From positions 1-18,555 of the forward strand of contig JACQPU010000073.1 in the NCBI GenBank assembly GCA_016207365.1: a stretch of DNA of 18,555 nucleotides. The letters are read 5' to 3'. Source of the DNA: Ignavibacteriales bacterium (GTDB lineage: Bacteria; Bacteroidota; Ignavibacteria; UBA10030). Positions 1 to 6,281 of the stretch are shown one piece after another; within the stretch, counting starts at the first letter, position 1, and the number at the start of each line of letters is the position of its first letter. The notes under the pieces were generated by a model that had not been told where the DNA came from, made no database searches, and saw nothing but the letters and a program-made list of their open reading frames with translations. The position numbers were made by a program, and so were the translations under genes.

Positions 1-2
1 AC

Positions 3-1070
3 CGTGAAGCTATTGCCGCGGGAAGATCTGCGTATGTTCCCATCCACCTCTCGGAAATTCCCGGCCTTTTTTCCCGCGGGATCATCCCGCTCGATGTTGC
101 CTTCATTCACGTGTCCCCGCCGGATGAGCACGGATTCATGAGTTTCGGTGTCGAATGTGCGGCATCGAAGGCCGCCGCAGAAAGCGCAAAAATTGTTGTT
201 GCTCAGGTGAACGAGCGTATGCCGCGCACCCTCGGCGATGTCTTCATTCATGTCTCGCATGTGCACAAGATCGTTGAATGCTCCGAGCCGCTCATGACGC
301 TGAAGGGCGGGGAATCCACTGAAGTCGAGCAAAAAATCGCGGCCCATATCGCCAATCTTATTCAGGATGGCGACACCCTGCAGCTTGGCATTGGCGGTAT
401 TCCGGATGCGGTACTTACTCAGCTTGAATCGAAGCGCCACCTGGGAATCCACACCGAGATGGTTTCCGATGGCGTCATCAGGGCCCTCGAAAACGGCGTT
501 ATCACGAACCGGAAGAAAACGCTTCATCCCGGCAAGATCATTGCCACATTTGTGCTTGGATCTGAAGATCTGTACCGCTATGTAGACAACAATCCGATCT
601 TCGAGCTGCATCCCTGCGACTATACGAACAATCCATTTATCGTCGCTCAGAACGAAAACATGGTGGCAATCAATTCGGCAATAGAAGTCGACATTACCGG
701 GCAGGTCTGCGCTGACTCGATCGGTTCAAAAATCTACAGCGGATTTGTCGGTCAGGTGGACTTCATCCGCGGTGCGGCCTATTCGAAAGGCGGCAAGCCC
801 ATCATTGCGCTTCCGTCGTCCACCAAAAACAATACGATTTCCCGAATTGTACCCCAGCTCAAGCCCGGCGCCGGTGTCGTAACAACCCGGGCCGATGTCC
901 ATTACGTTGTGACGGAATTCGGGGTCGCCTCGTTGCATGGAAAGAACCTCGTAGAACGGGCTCAAGCGCTTATTGCCATTGCTCACCCCGCTTTTCGTGA
1001 CGAACTGTTCGATTACGTCAATAAAACGAATAAATCTTCGAAAACCAGGGAACTCTCAGTTGAAAGGTAG
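3..1070 (+). CDS. Acetyl-CoA hydrolase/transferase family CoA-transferase (4-hydroxybutyrate/acetate type), 5'-truncated
   Basis: The enzyme moves CoA between acyl-CoA and a carboxylate such as acetate or 4-hydroxybutyrate, in the cytoplasm. The reading frame is open from base 3, so the gene starts before the window; a GTG at 111 is internal, because codons upstream of it already encode family sequence (VPIHLSEIPGLF). Visible landmarks are VSPPDEHGF, the glycine loop GIGGIP (about 381-398), and HTEMVSDG around 450-470. The Glu codon at 456-458 matches the glutamate that forms the CoA thioester in this family. The C-terminal half has FVGQVDFIRGA, FGVASLHGK and AHPAFRDEL, all typical of the family. 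The stop lies 3 bases before the next start, so the two genes are probably co-transcribed. Substrate cannot be fixed from sequence; acetate-, propionate- or succinate-using relatives are alternatives. Confidence 0.9.
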   Translation, partial: REAIAAGRSAYVPIHLSEIPGLFSRGIIPLDVAFIHVSPPDEHGFMSFGVECAASKAAAESAKIVVAQVNERMPRTLGDVFIHVSHVHKIVECSEPLMTLKGGESTEVEQKIAAHIANLIQDGDTLQLGIGGIPDAVLTQLESKRHLGIHTEMVSDGVIRALENGVITNRKKTLHPGKIIATFVLGSEDLYRYVDNNPIFELHPCDYTNNPFIVAQNENMVAINSAIEVDITGQVCADSIGSKIYSGFVGQVDFIRGAAYSKGGKPIIALPSSTKNNTISRIVPQLKPGAGVVTTRADVHYVVTEFGVASLHGKNLVERAQALIAIAHPAFRDELFDYVNKTNKSSKTRELSVER

Positions 1071-1073
1071 CCC

Positions 1074-1400
1074 ATGAATCCTGCCTGGGAATCCATCCGC
1101 ATCAGCGTCTGCCGTCGGTGCATCGACGGAGACAACAGTGGGGTTTGCAGATTACCTGAAGAGGAGTTTTGTCCGCTCGAAGAATATTTTCCTGCAGTCA
1201 TGGATGTGATTATGGCAGCGCGGGGCCGACCGGTTGAAGCACAGGTGAAAGCCCTTCGCTCACGCATTTGCGCAAAGTGCTCGATCGGTTCAATCGAATC
1301 CTGCCGCATGAGAGACACACTCGAATGCGCCCTGGAACGTTACATGCCGCTGATCATCGAAAAAGTCGGATCCATGAACGTCGGATGGGCAAGAATGTAG
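1074..1400 (+). CDS. Small protein with two tandem Cys4 motifs (putative metal-binding), function unknown
   Basis: A 108-residue protein I cannot assign to a named family. It consists of two copies of one unit: CxxC-x8-C-x7-C followed by PLEEYFP (Cys13, 16, 25, 33), and CxxC-x7-C-x7-C followed by ALERYMP (Cys66, 69, 77, 85). After each Cys4 cluster comes a hydrophobic helix-like stretch (AVMDVI and LIIEKV). Eight evenly placed cysteines suggest two zinc sites or two iron-sulfur clusters; which metal is inference. No signal peptide or membrane segment is visible, so it is probably cytoplasmic. It begins 3 bases after the CoA-transferase stop and is likely translated from the same message. The frame is clearly coding because the duplicated cysteines are conserved between copies while the surrounding residues have diverged. 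A partner or electron-transfer role for a neighbouring enzyme is possible but unproven. Confidence 0.8.
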   Translation: MNPAWESIRISVCRRCIDGDNSGVCRLPEEEFCPLEEYFPAVMDVIMAARGRPVEAQVKALRSRICAKCSIGSIESCRMRDTLECALERYMPLIIEKVGSMNVGWARM

Positions 1401-1411
1401 GGGATGGTCAA

Positions 1412-1441
1412 ATTGTCGATTTTCGATTGTCGATTGGCGAT
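1412..1441 (+). repeat. Heptamer tandem repeat, unit TCGATTN
   Basis: About four copies of a 7-base unit close to TCGATTG lie just downstream of the Cys4-protein gene. The same unit, on the opposite strand, occurs after the peptidase gene at 11649-11680. Confidence 0.7.
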
Positions 1442-1445
1442 CATC

Positions 1446-1478
1446 CACTATTTACTGTTCACTGTTTAACTGTTCACC
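1446..1478 (+). repeat. Heptamer tandem repeat, unit ACTGTTC
   Basis: About four copies of ACTGTTC/ACTATTT with one extra base in the third copy. The same unit recurs at 4119-4149 upstream of cydB. It directly follows a different heptamer array, so this spacer holds two unit types. Confidence 0.7.
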
Positions 1479-1498
1479 AAGAACCATCCTGTGCTGCA

Positions 1499-1762
1499 AT
1501 GTCCGACGCGAAAACCATCATGCAACGTTCCGTTCGCCGCGTAGAGGAGGACCTCGAGCGGATTGGAACGATCGTTCGAACGGTTGAACGAGAACTCGCG
1601 GGCATTCAAAGCGCTTCGAACCCCCTTGACCTGATCGGTACTATGAAAGAGCAGTTAAGCGAGGTTCACATGCGACTTGAAGGCTTGTATGCCTTTGTCC
1701 AAGCCTGCGAGCGGCGCGCGTTCAGTTCCGCCAAACCCGAAGACATCGATCTGTGGCTGTGA
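1499..1762 (+). CDS. Small helical protein of unknown function
   Basis: An 87-residue protein that begins MSDAKTIMQRSVRRVEEDL. It is rich in Glu, Arg and Leu with a heptad-like pattern (VEEDLERIGTIVRTVERELAGI, then MKEQLSEVHMRLEGLYAFV), suggesting a coiled coil or helical hairpin. No membrane segment or catalytic motif is seen. The frame stays open upstream to 1268, but that part crosses the repeats and overlaps the Cys4-protein gene, so the ATG at 1499 is preferred. Its stop TGA at 1760-1762 is immediately followed by the radical SAM reading frame, which suggests co-expression. It could be a small adaptor for one of its neighbours; that is only a guess from position. Confidence 0.6.
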   Translation: MSDAKTIMQRSVRRVEEDLERIGTIVRTVERELAGIQSASNPLDLIGTMKEQLSEVHMRLEGLYAFVQACERRAFSSAKPEDIDLWL

Positions 1763-1807
1763 TTGCCGGCCATGTTCGGCATGGAGTTTAAACAGATTCC
1801 TGCATCC

Positions 1808-2740
1808 ATGAATACGCCGCGCCACGTGTACGGACCGGTCCCCTCCCGCCGACTCGGCCGCTCCCTCGGAGTGGACATTATCCCGCATAAACTCTGTACC
1901 CTCGACTGTCTTTTCTGCGAACTCGGCCCGACGGACAAACGAGGCCTGCGGCGAAGGGAATATGTGTCGCCGTTCACCATCACCACTGAGATCCGGGAAG
2001 TCCTGGAAAAGGACACCGTGGATGTCATCAGCTTTTCCGGATCGGGCGAACCCACGCTGAATTCGTCCCTTGGGATCATGATCCACGCCGTCAAGGCCAT
2101 GACCGACATTCCGATTGCCGTTCTCACGAACGGTACGCTCCTGTTTCTGGAAGAGGTCAGAGCCGATTTGATGGCCGCTGATATTGTATTGCCGTCGCTC
2201 CACGCGGCCCGCATTCAGGCGTTCGAATCCGTCACCCGCCCGCATCCCCTCCTCAGACTCAACACCATCATTGACGGCCTGAAGCAATTTCGTAAACAGT
2301 ATCGCGGAAATCTCTGGCTGGAGGTGGTGCTCCTTCGCGGGATCAACGATTCAGATGAGGAGATTCTTGCTTTAAAGGAAGCAATTGTCCAAATTGCACC
2401 CGATCGGATCCAGCTTAACACGGTTGTCCGGCCACCGTCATCACCACACGCCCTGCCTGTTCCCTGGGAGAGGCTCACGCAGATCAAGAGCTTCTTCGGC
2501 GAACATTGTGAAATCGTTGTGCCGCGCGAACCGGCTTCCGGTGGCGGCAATGGGCCTGATGCCAAAGCGTTAGTGGCAACACTCCGGCGCCGGCCCCTGA
2601 GCGTTTCCGAGATCGCCGGACTCCTGGGCAAAAGCGAATTGTCCATTACCCAGTGGCTCGACGAACTCGTGCGATCGAGGACGATTCAATCGTTTGTCTA
2701 TCAGGACAAGAGGTTCTACAAACCTCAGGATGAGGCCTGA
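1808..2740 (+). CDS. Radical SAM protein with C-terminal winged-helix-like region
   Basis: A cytoplasmic [4Fe-4S] radical S-adenosylmethionine enzyme. From the ATG at 1808 (310 residues), VYGPVPSRRLG starts at residue 7, followed by the cluster motif CTLDCLFC (Cys30, 34, 37; CxxxCxxC). FSGSGEPTLN is the SAM-contacting GEP motif. This combination is typical of the COG0731-like Fe-S oxidoreductases, whose substrate is generally unknown. The last 70 residues (PLSVSEIAGLLGKSELSITQWLDEL) read as a winged-helix domain, suggesting a nucleic-acid or regulatory link. The start is uncertain: TTG 1763, ATG 1772 and ATG 1781 are in frame, and none has a clear Shine-Dalgarno. I chose 1808 because family members have only a few residues before the YGPVPSRR motif. 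Only 6 bases separate it from cydA, so it probably shares the cytochrome bd transcript. Confidence 0.88.
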   Translation: MNTPRHVYGPVPSRRLGRSLGVDIIPHKLCTLDCLFCELGPTDKRGLRRREYVSPFTITTEIREVLEKDTVDVISFSGSGEPTLNSSLGIMIHAVKAMTDIPIAVLTNGTLLFLEEVRADLMAADIVLPSLHAARIQAFESVTRPHPLLRLNTIIDGLKQFRKQYRGNLWLEVVLLRGINDSDEEILALKEAIVQIAPDRIQLNTVVRPPSSPHALPVPWERLTQIKSFFGEHCEIVVPREPASGGGNGPDAKALVATLRRRPLSVSEIAGLLGKSELSITQWLDELVRSRTIQSFVYQDKRFYKPQDEA

Positions 2741-2746
2741 CGAACT

Positions 2747-4069
2747 ATGGAAGACGCTCTCCTTATCAACCGCCTCCAATTTGCCTTCACCATCATGTTC
2801 CACTATCTCTTCCCCCAGCTGACCATGGGCTTGGCACTGCTTATCGTGCTGATGAAGGGAGCGTTCTTGAAGACCGGGAACGAGCAATATAACGCAGCGG
2901 CACGCTTCTGGGGAAAGATTTTTGCCGTTAATTTTGCCCTTGGCGTTGTGACTGGCATCCCGATGGAGTTCCAGTTCGGAACCAACTGGGCAAGATTCTC
3001 CACCTTTGCCGGCGGTGTGATTGGGCAAACGCTGGCCATGGAAGGAATGTTTGCTTTCTTTTTGGAATCAAGTTTTCTGGGCTTGTTTCTGTTCGGAGAG
3101 AAGCTTCTCGGCCCCAAGGGTCACTTTGCTGCAGCGTTTGCTGTGTTCGCAGGATCGTGGATTTCCGGATATTTCATTGTGGCAACAAATGCATGGATGC
3201 AGAATCCCATCGCCTACACCGTGGCGGCGGACGGATCCGTTCATTTGAATGATTTCTGGGGACTGCTCTTAAACCCCTGGCTCCTCTGGCAGTACACACA
3301 CACGATGATCGGCTCCGTCATTACCGCGGCCTTCGTGGTCTGCGCGGTTGGCGCGTATTATATGCTTTCCGGAAAACATACGGATCAAGGTGTTGTGTTT
3401 CTACGTTTCGGTGTACCGGCCGGCCTTATTGCCACAATCCTCGTTGCATTTCCCACAGGTGACGCGCACGCGCGCATGGTTGCCGAAAAGCAGCCCGTAA
3501 CATTTGCTGCAATGGAGGGCCTCTTTGAAACGAAGGAGGGCGCGGAACTTGTGTTCATCGGACAACCCGACATGGAAAAGCTCACCATAGACAATCCGCT
3601 CCATATCCCGAAGCTCCTGAGCTTCCTCACGCACTATCGCTGGGAGGCCGAAATTCACGGACTGACCGAATTCGATCGCTCTCTCTGGCCGACGAACATT
3701 CCGCTTTTATATTACAGCTATCATGTCATGGTCGGTCTTGGAACAATCTTTATCGCGATCATGATTGCCTCGTTTATTCTTCTGAAACGGAATTTGCTCC
3801 AATCGACACGCTGGCTCCTCTGGGTTCTTATGCTCGCGTTTCCGTTTCCGTACATCGCAAACACGGCCGGGTGGATGACCGCGGAACTCGGAAGACAGCC
3901 CTGGCTCGTGTACGGACTGATGCGGACGGTCGACGGAACCTCGACGACCGTTTCCGCCGGCAACAGCCTGTTTACGCTTCTCGGCTTCGCAGGCATGTAT
4001 TTTGTCCTCGGAACGTTGTTCATCCTACTCATGCTCAGAAGAATCAATACCGGTCCCGCGAGCGGATAG
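2747..4069 (+). CDS. cydA: Cytochrome bd-type quinol oxidase subunit I
   Basis: The catalytic haem-carrying subunit of a membrane terminal oxidase that oxidises quinol and reduces O2 to water with high affinity. It has 440 residues and about nine membrane helices. Key residues match E. coli numbering: His19 (FHYLFP) and the Glu99/Glu107 pair (AMEGMFAFFLES) near haems b595/d. The Q-loop signature EKQPVTFAAMEG is present, as are the conserved GWMTAELGRQPW and the Met in YHVMVGLG, where the haem b558 ligand is expected. The protein lacks the long Q-loop insertion of E. coli CydA (about 520 residues), so it is the short-loop type often called CioA-like. It starts 6 bases after the radical SAM gene and precedes cydB. 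Its TAG stop is followed at once by a heptamer repeat. No CydX-like small gene was seen nearby. Confidence 0.97.
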   Translation: MEDALLINRLQFAFTIMFHYLFPQLTMGLALLIVLMKGAFLKTGNEQYNAAARFWGKIFAVNFALGVVTGIPMEFQFGTNWARFSTFAGGVIGQTLAMEGMFAFFLESSFLGLFLFGEKLLGPKGHFAAAFAVFAGSWISGYFIVATNAWMQNPIAYTVAADGSVHLNDFWGLLLNPWLLWQYTHTMIGSVITAAFVVCAVGAYYMLSGKHTDQGVVFLRFGVPAGLIATILVAFPTGDAHARMVAEKQPVTFAAMEGLFETKEGAELVFIGQPDMEKLTIDNPLHIPKLLSFLTHYRWEAEIHGLTEFDRSLWPTNIPLLYYSYHVMVGLGTIFIAIMIASFILLKRNLLQSTRWLLWVLMLAFPFPYIANTAGWMTAELGRQPWLVYGLMRTVDGTSTTVSAGNSLFTLLGFAGMYFVLGTLFILLMLRRINTGPASG

Positions 4070-4106
4070 TTGGTTATTAGTTATTTGGTTATTGGTTATT
4101 GTTGAT
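4067..4106 (+). repeat. Heptamer tandem repeat, unit T(G/A)GTTAT, starting at the cydA stop codon
   Basis: The array begins with the TAG stop of cydA and continues as four units of TGGTTAT or TAGTTAT (4071-4099, with one extra T at 4085) and a decayed fifth. The same unit occurs in both arms of the 8277-8348 structure. Confidence 0.75.
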
Positions 4107-4118
4107 GGCGAACGGTAA

Positions 4119-4149
4119 CCATTCACTGTTCACTATTCACTGTCTACAG
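4119..4149 (+). repeat. Heptamer tandem repeat, unit ACTGTTC
   Basis: About three copies of ACTGTTC/ACTATTC in the cydA-cydB spacer, on the same strand as the array at 1446-1478. Translated in the cydB frame it yields LFTIHCL, nearly identical to LFTVHCL from the 1446 array, so both create spurious N-terminal extensions. Confidence 0.7.
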
Positions 4150-4176
4150 TCTCTTTCTCTTTACCCTTCACTAACA

Positions 4177-5223
4177 ATGGAAACCACCTGGTTCGCGCTC
4201 GTTGCCTTTATGCTGGCAATGTATGTCATTCTCGACGGCTTTGATCTGGGTACGGGGATCATCCATTTTCTTGCCGCGAGGAACGCGGATGAGCGGCGGA
4301 TTCTTCTGCGTGCCATTGGCCCGGTTTGGGACGGTAACGAAGTCTGGCTGCTTGCCGCGGCCGGCACGCTATACTTCGCCTTTCCTCTCCTCTATGCCTC
4401 AAGCTTCAGCGGTTTTTACCTCCCGCTTATGATCGTCCTTTGGCTGCTTATGCTCCGCGGCCTGGGCATCGAGTTCCAGCATCAAGTCCACAATCCGCTG
4501 TGGAAATCCTTCTGGCATGTCGTGTTTTCGTTTGCAAGTATTCTTCTGACAATCTTCTTTGGCGCAGCACTGGGCAATGTCGTGCGGGGAGTACCGCTGA
4601 ATGCCGACGGATACTTCTTTGAACCGCTGTGGACCACATTTACCGTTGTACCGGAAGCTGGGATTCTCGACTGGTTTACGGTTCTCATGGGATTGGTGGC
4701 GTTCTTTGTCCTGACGAACCATGGGTCGAACTATATAGCCCTCAAAACTGTGGATCCCATTAGAACACGCGCCCATACACTTGCCCGTGCCTCCTGGTGG
4801 GGAATTCTGATTACTTCCGTCGCCGCCCTGATCGCGACATCGTCCATCCACCCGGAGATTTGGTCCAATTACACCACCTACCCCTGGGGATGGATCTTTC
4901 CGCTCACGGGCTTGGCCGGTTTGCTCGGAATGTGGCACTTCAACAGGCGCGAAAGCGATCTGATAGCATTTCTCTCGTCAGGCGCGTTTATTGCCGGGAT
5001 GTTGGGAGCAACCGCCTTCGGACTCTATCCCAGGGTCCTCCCCGCATCTACGGATCCCGCATATAGCCTCACAGTCTTCAATACCCGCGCACAGGAATAC
5101 GGCCTTCAGGTAGGACTTGTCTGGTGGCTCATCGGCATGGTGTTTGTCGCCGGATACTTTTATTACGTGTACCGGACTTTTCGCGGAAGGATCACCGCTG
5201 TAACAGACGAAGCCGGGTATTGA
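4177..5223 (+). CDS. cydB: Cytochrome bd-type quinol oxidase subunit II
   Basis: The haem-free partner of CydA in the membrane-embedded bd oxidase. The ATG at 4177 gives 348 residues beginning METTWFALVAFMLAMYVILD, with the family signatures DGFDLGTG and IGPVWDGNEVWLL, then MLRGLGIEFQHQ. About eight to nine hydrophobic helices run to the end. The frame is open back to a TTG at 4099, but those 26 codons are translated heptamer repeats and do not look like CydB, so 4177 is preferred. The cydA-cydB gap of 107 bases is larger than usual for this pair and is filled by two repeat arrays. It may affect the ratio of the two subunits or mRNA processing; that is inference. Confidence 0.96.
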   Translation: METTWFALVAFMLAMYVILDGFDLGTGIIHFLAARNADERRILLRAIGPVWDGNEVWLLAAAGTLYFAFPLLYASSFSGFYLPLMIVLWLLMLRGLGIEFQHQVHNPLWKSFWHVVFSFASILLTIFFGAALGNVVRGVPLNADGYFFEPLWTTFTVVPEAGILDWFTVLMGLVAFFVLTNHGSNYIALKTVDPIRTRAHTLARASWWGILITSVAALIATSSIHPEIWSNYTTYPWGWIFPLTGLAGLLGMWHFNRRESDLIAFLSSGAFIAGMLGATAFGLYPRVLPASTDPAYSLTVFNTRAQEYGLQVGLVWWLIGMVFVAGYFYYVYRTFRGRITAVTDEAGY

Positions 5224-5341
5224 AGCCGCCGGGTCTTGCCGGATGTAGAATCGTTTCATCAATTGCTGCATCATACAAATGAGCGATCGTTCTGTATCTC
5301 TCATTTCTTTCTTCTCCAACAATCGTTCTGGAATTCATTCG

Positions 5342-5782
5342 ATGGCATTAAAGACGGCTGAATTACGTCATGTCAAAGGAATTACATTCACCGCCAAAGG
5401 CGGATCCAACCACTGGGTGATCATGGACGGAGAACCCGAGTTTGGGGGAAGCCTCGCAGGTTCGAAACCGAAGGAGCTCGTTCTCATGGCTCTGGCTGGA
5501 TGCACTGCAAGTGATGTCGTTCCGATTTTAAGAAAGAAACGGATGCGGCTTGTTGATTTCGAGGTCAAGGTCACCGCTCATGATCGGGAGGAACATCCCC
5601 GAATCTTCACGGATATTCACGTTGAGTACGTTTTTTACGGTGACAACATCAGTCCGACGGACGTCGAACGCGCAATTGAGCTTTCGACCACGAAATACTG
5701 CTCGGTGACTGCGATTCTCAAGGCTTCCGTACCCATCACGCACTCCTATCGCATCGAACCCACGGAAAAAGCCCTCGCGTAA
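5342..5782 (+). CDS. OsmC-family protein (thiol-dependent peroxide-defence fold)
   Basis: A 146-residue cytoplasmic protein. OsmC/Ohr proteins reduce organic or inorganic hydroperoxides with a pair of cysteines. Here the two are Cys54 (LMALAGCTASDV) and Cys120 (TTKYCSV), and Glu45 in KPKEL matches the conserved glutamate beside the active site. It belongs to the YhfA-like branch (HWVIMDGEPEFGGS) rather than classical Ohr; that branch has less certain activity. The ATG at 5342 places the protein start just before the first strand. An in-frame ATG at 5279 would add 21 Ser-rich residues with no family match. It lies downstream of cydB and 8 bases before the alkyltransferase-like gene, which suggests a shared stress-protection transcript. 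Confidence 0.9.
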   Translation: MALKTAELRHVKGITFTAKGGSNHWVIMDGEPEFGGSLAGSKPKELVLMALAGCTASDVVPILRKKRMRLVDFEVKVTAHDREEHPRIFTDIHVEYVFYGDNISPTDVERAIELSTTKYCSVTAILKASVPITHSYRIEPTEKALA

Positions 5783-5790
5783 GTGGATCT

Positions 5791-6183
5791 ATGAAAACCG
5801 GGAGGCACAAATCCGGGCCTGTGTTCACCTCACCGCCGGCAAGACAGGCATTTAACAACATTGTTTGGGAGCTTGTGGCGAGGATTCCGCGGGGGAAGGT
5901 TTTGACCTATGGAGGCATCGCGGCAATGATTCCGAGACCAACAAGAGTTCGCGCGCGGTATTATCGGGCAGCTGCGGCGCGATGGGTCGGAAGCGCCATG
6001 GCCGCATGCCCGCCGGTATTACCGTGGCACAGAGTGATCAACTCACAGGGCAAGATCAGCATCCGAGCCGGAAACGATCACCATCGTCTCCAACGTAAAT
6101 TGCTGGAACGGGAGGGAGTGGAATTCAACAAATCCGGAAAGGTCGACCTCAGAAGGTTTCTTTGGATTGGACCGAAGGACTGA
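5791..6183 (+). CDS. atl: Alkyltransferase-like protein (MGMT family, reactive Cys replaced by Trp)
   Basis: A 130-residue DNA-binding protein of the Ogt/MGMT fold. The N-terminal helices have RIPRGKVLTYGGIAAMI (Tyr40). The motif normally PCHRV is PWHRV (Trp79), so the protein cannot accept the alkyl group. Known ATL proteins bind O6-alkylguanine, flip the base and hand the lesion to nucleotide excision repair. The C-terminal GKVDLRRFLWIG resembles the end of E. coli YbaZ. Between the wing region and ARWVG (residues 49-66) it is about ten residues longer than YbaZ, with several Arg and two Tyr; I recall a similar insertion in some Chloroflexota ATLs but cannot check this. It starts 8 bases after the OsmC-family gene and is probably co-expressed. 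Confidence 0.9.
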   Translation: MKTGRHKSGPVFTSPPARQAFNNIVWELVARIPRGKVLTYGGIAAMIPRPTRVRARYYRAAAARWVGSAMAACPPVLPWHRVINSQGKISIRAGNDHHRLQRKLLEREGVEFNKSGKVDLRRFLWIGPKD

Positions 6184-6211
6184 GTCGTCGGTGCATTTAA
6201 CGAATAACCAA

Positions 6212-6242
6212 TTGCTTCTTCCCCGTTTCTCCCCTATCTTTT
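6212..6242 (+). promoter_or_regulatory. Possible Bacteroidota-type promoter for transketolase
   Basis: TTG at 6212-6214, then 20 bases, then TATCTTTT at 6235-6242. This resembles the TTTG / TAnnTTTG elements of Bacteroidota housekeeping promoters, in a pyrimidine-rich spacer. It would give a leader of about 35 bases. The assignment depends on the unproven lineage and is weak. Confidence 0.3.
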
Positions 6243-6269
6243 TCCCGCCCTTTTTCATTCTCTTGAGCC

Positions 6270-6273
6270 GGAG
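6270..6273 (+). promoter_or_regulatory. Shine-Dalgarno supporting the TTG start of transketolase
   Basis: GGAG lies 8 bases before TTG 6282. The first in-frame ATG (6336) would remove the conserved NTIRTLAMDAV helix, so the TTG is the likely start. Confidence 0.55.
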
Positions 6274-6281
6274 ACCCCTCT

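Noticed and set aside
5279..5341. Upstream ATG extension of the OsmC-family protein
   Set aside because: The 21 added residues match nothing in the family and the ATG at 5342 fits the usual N-terminus.
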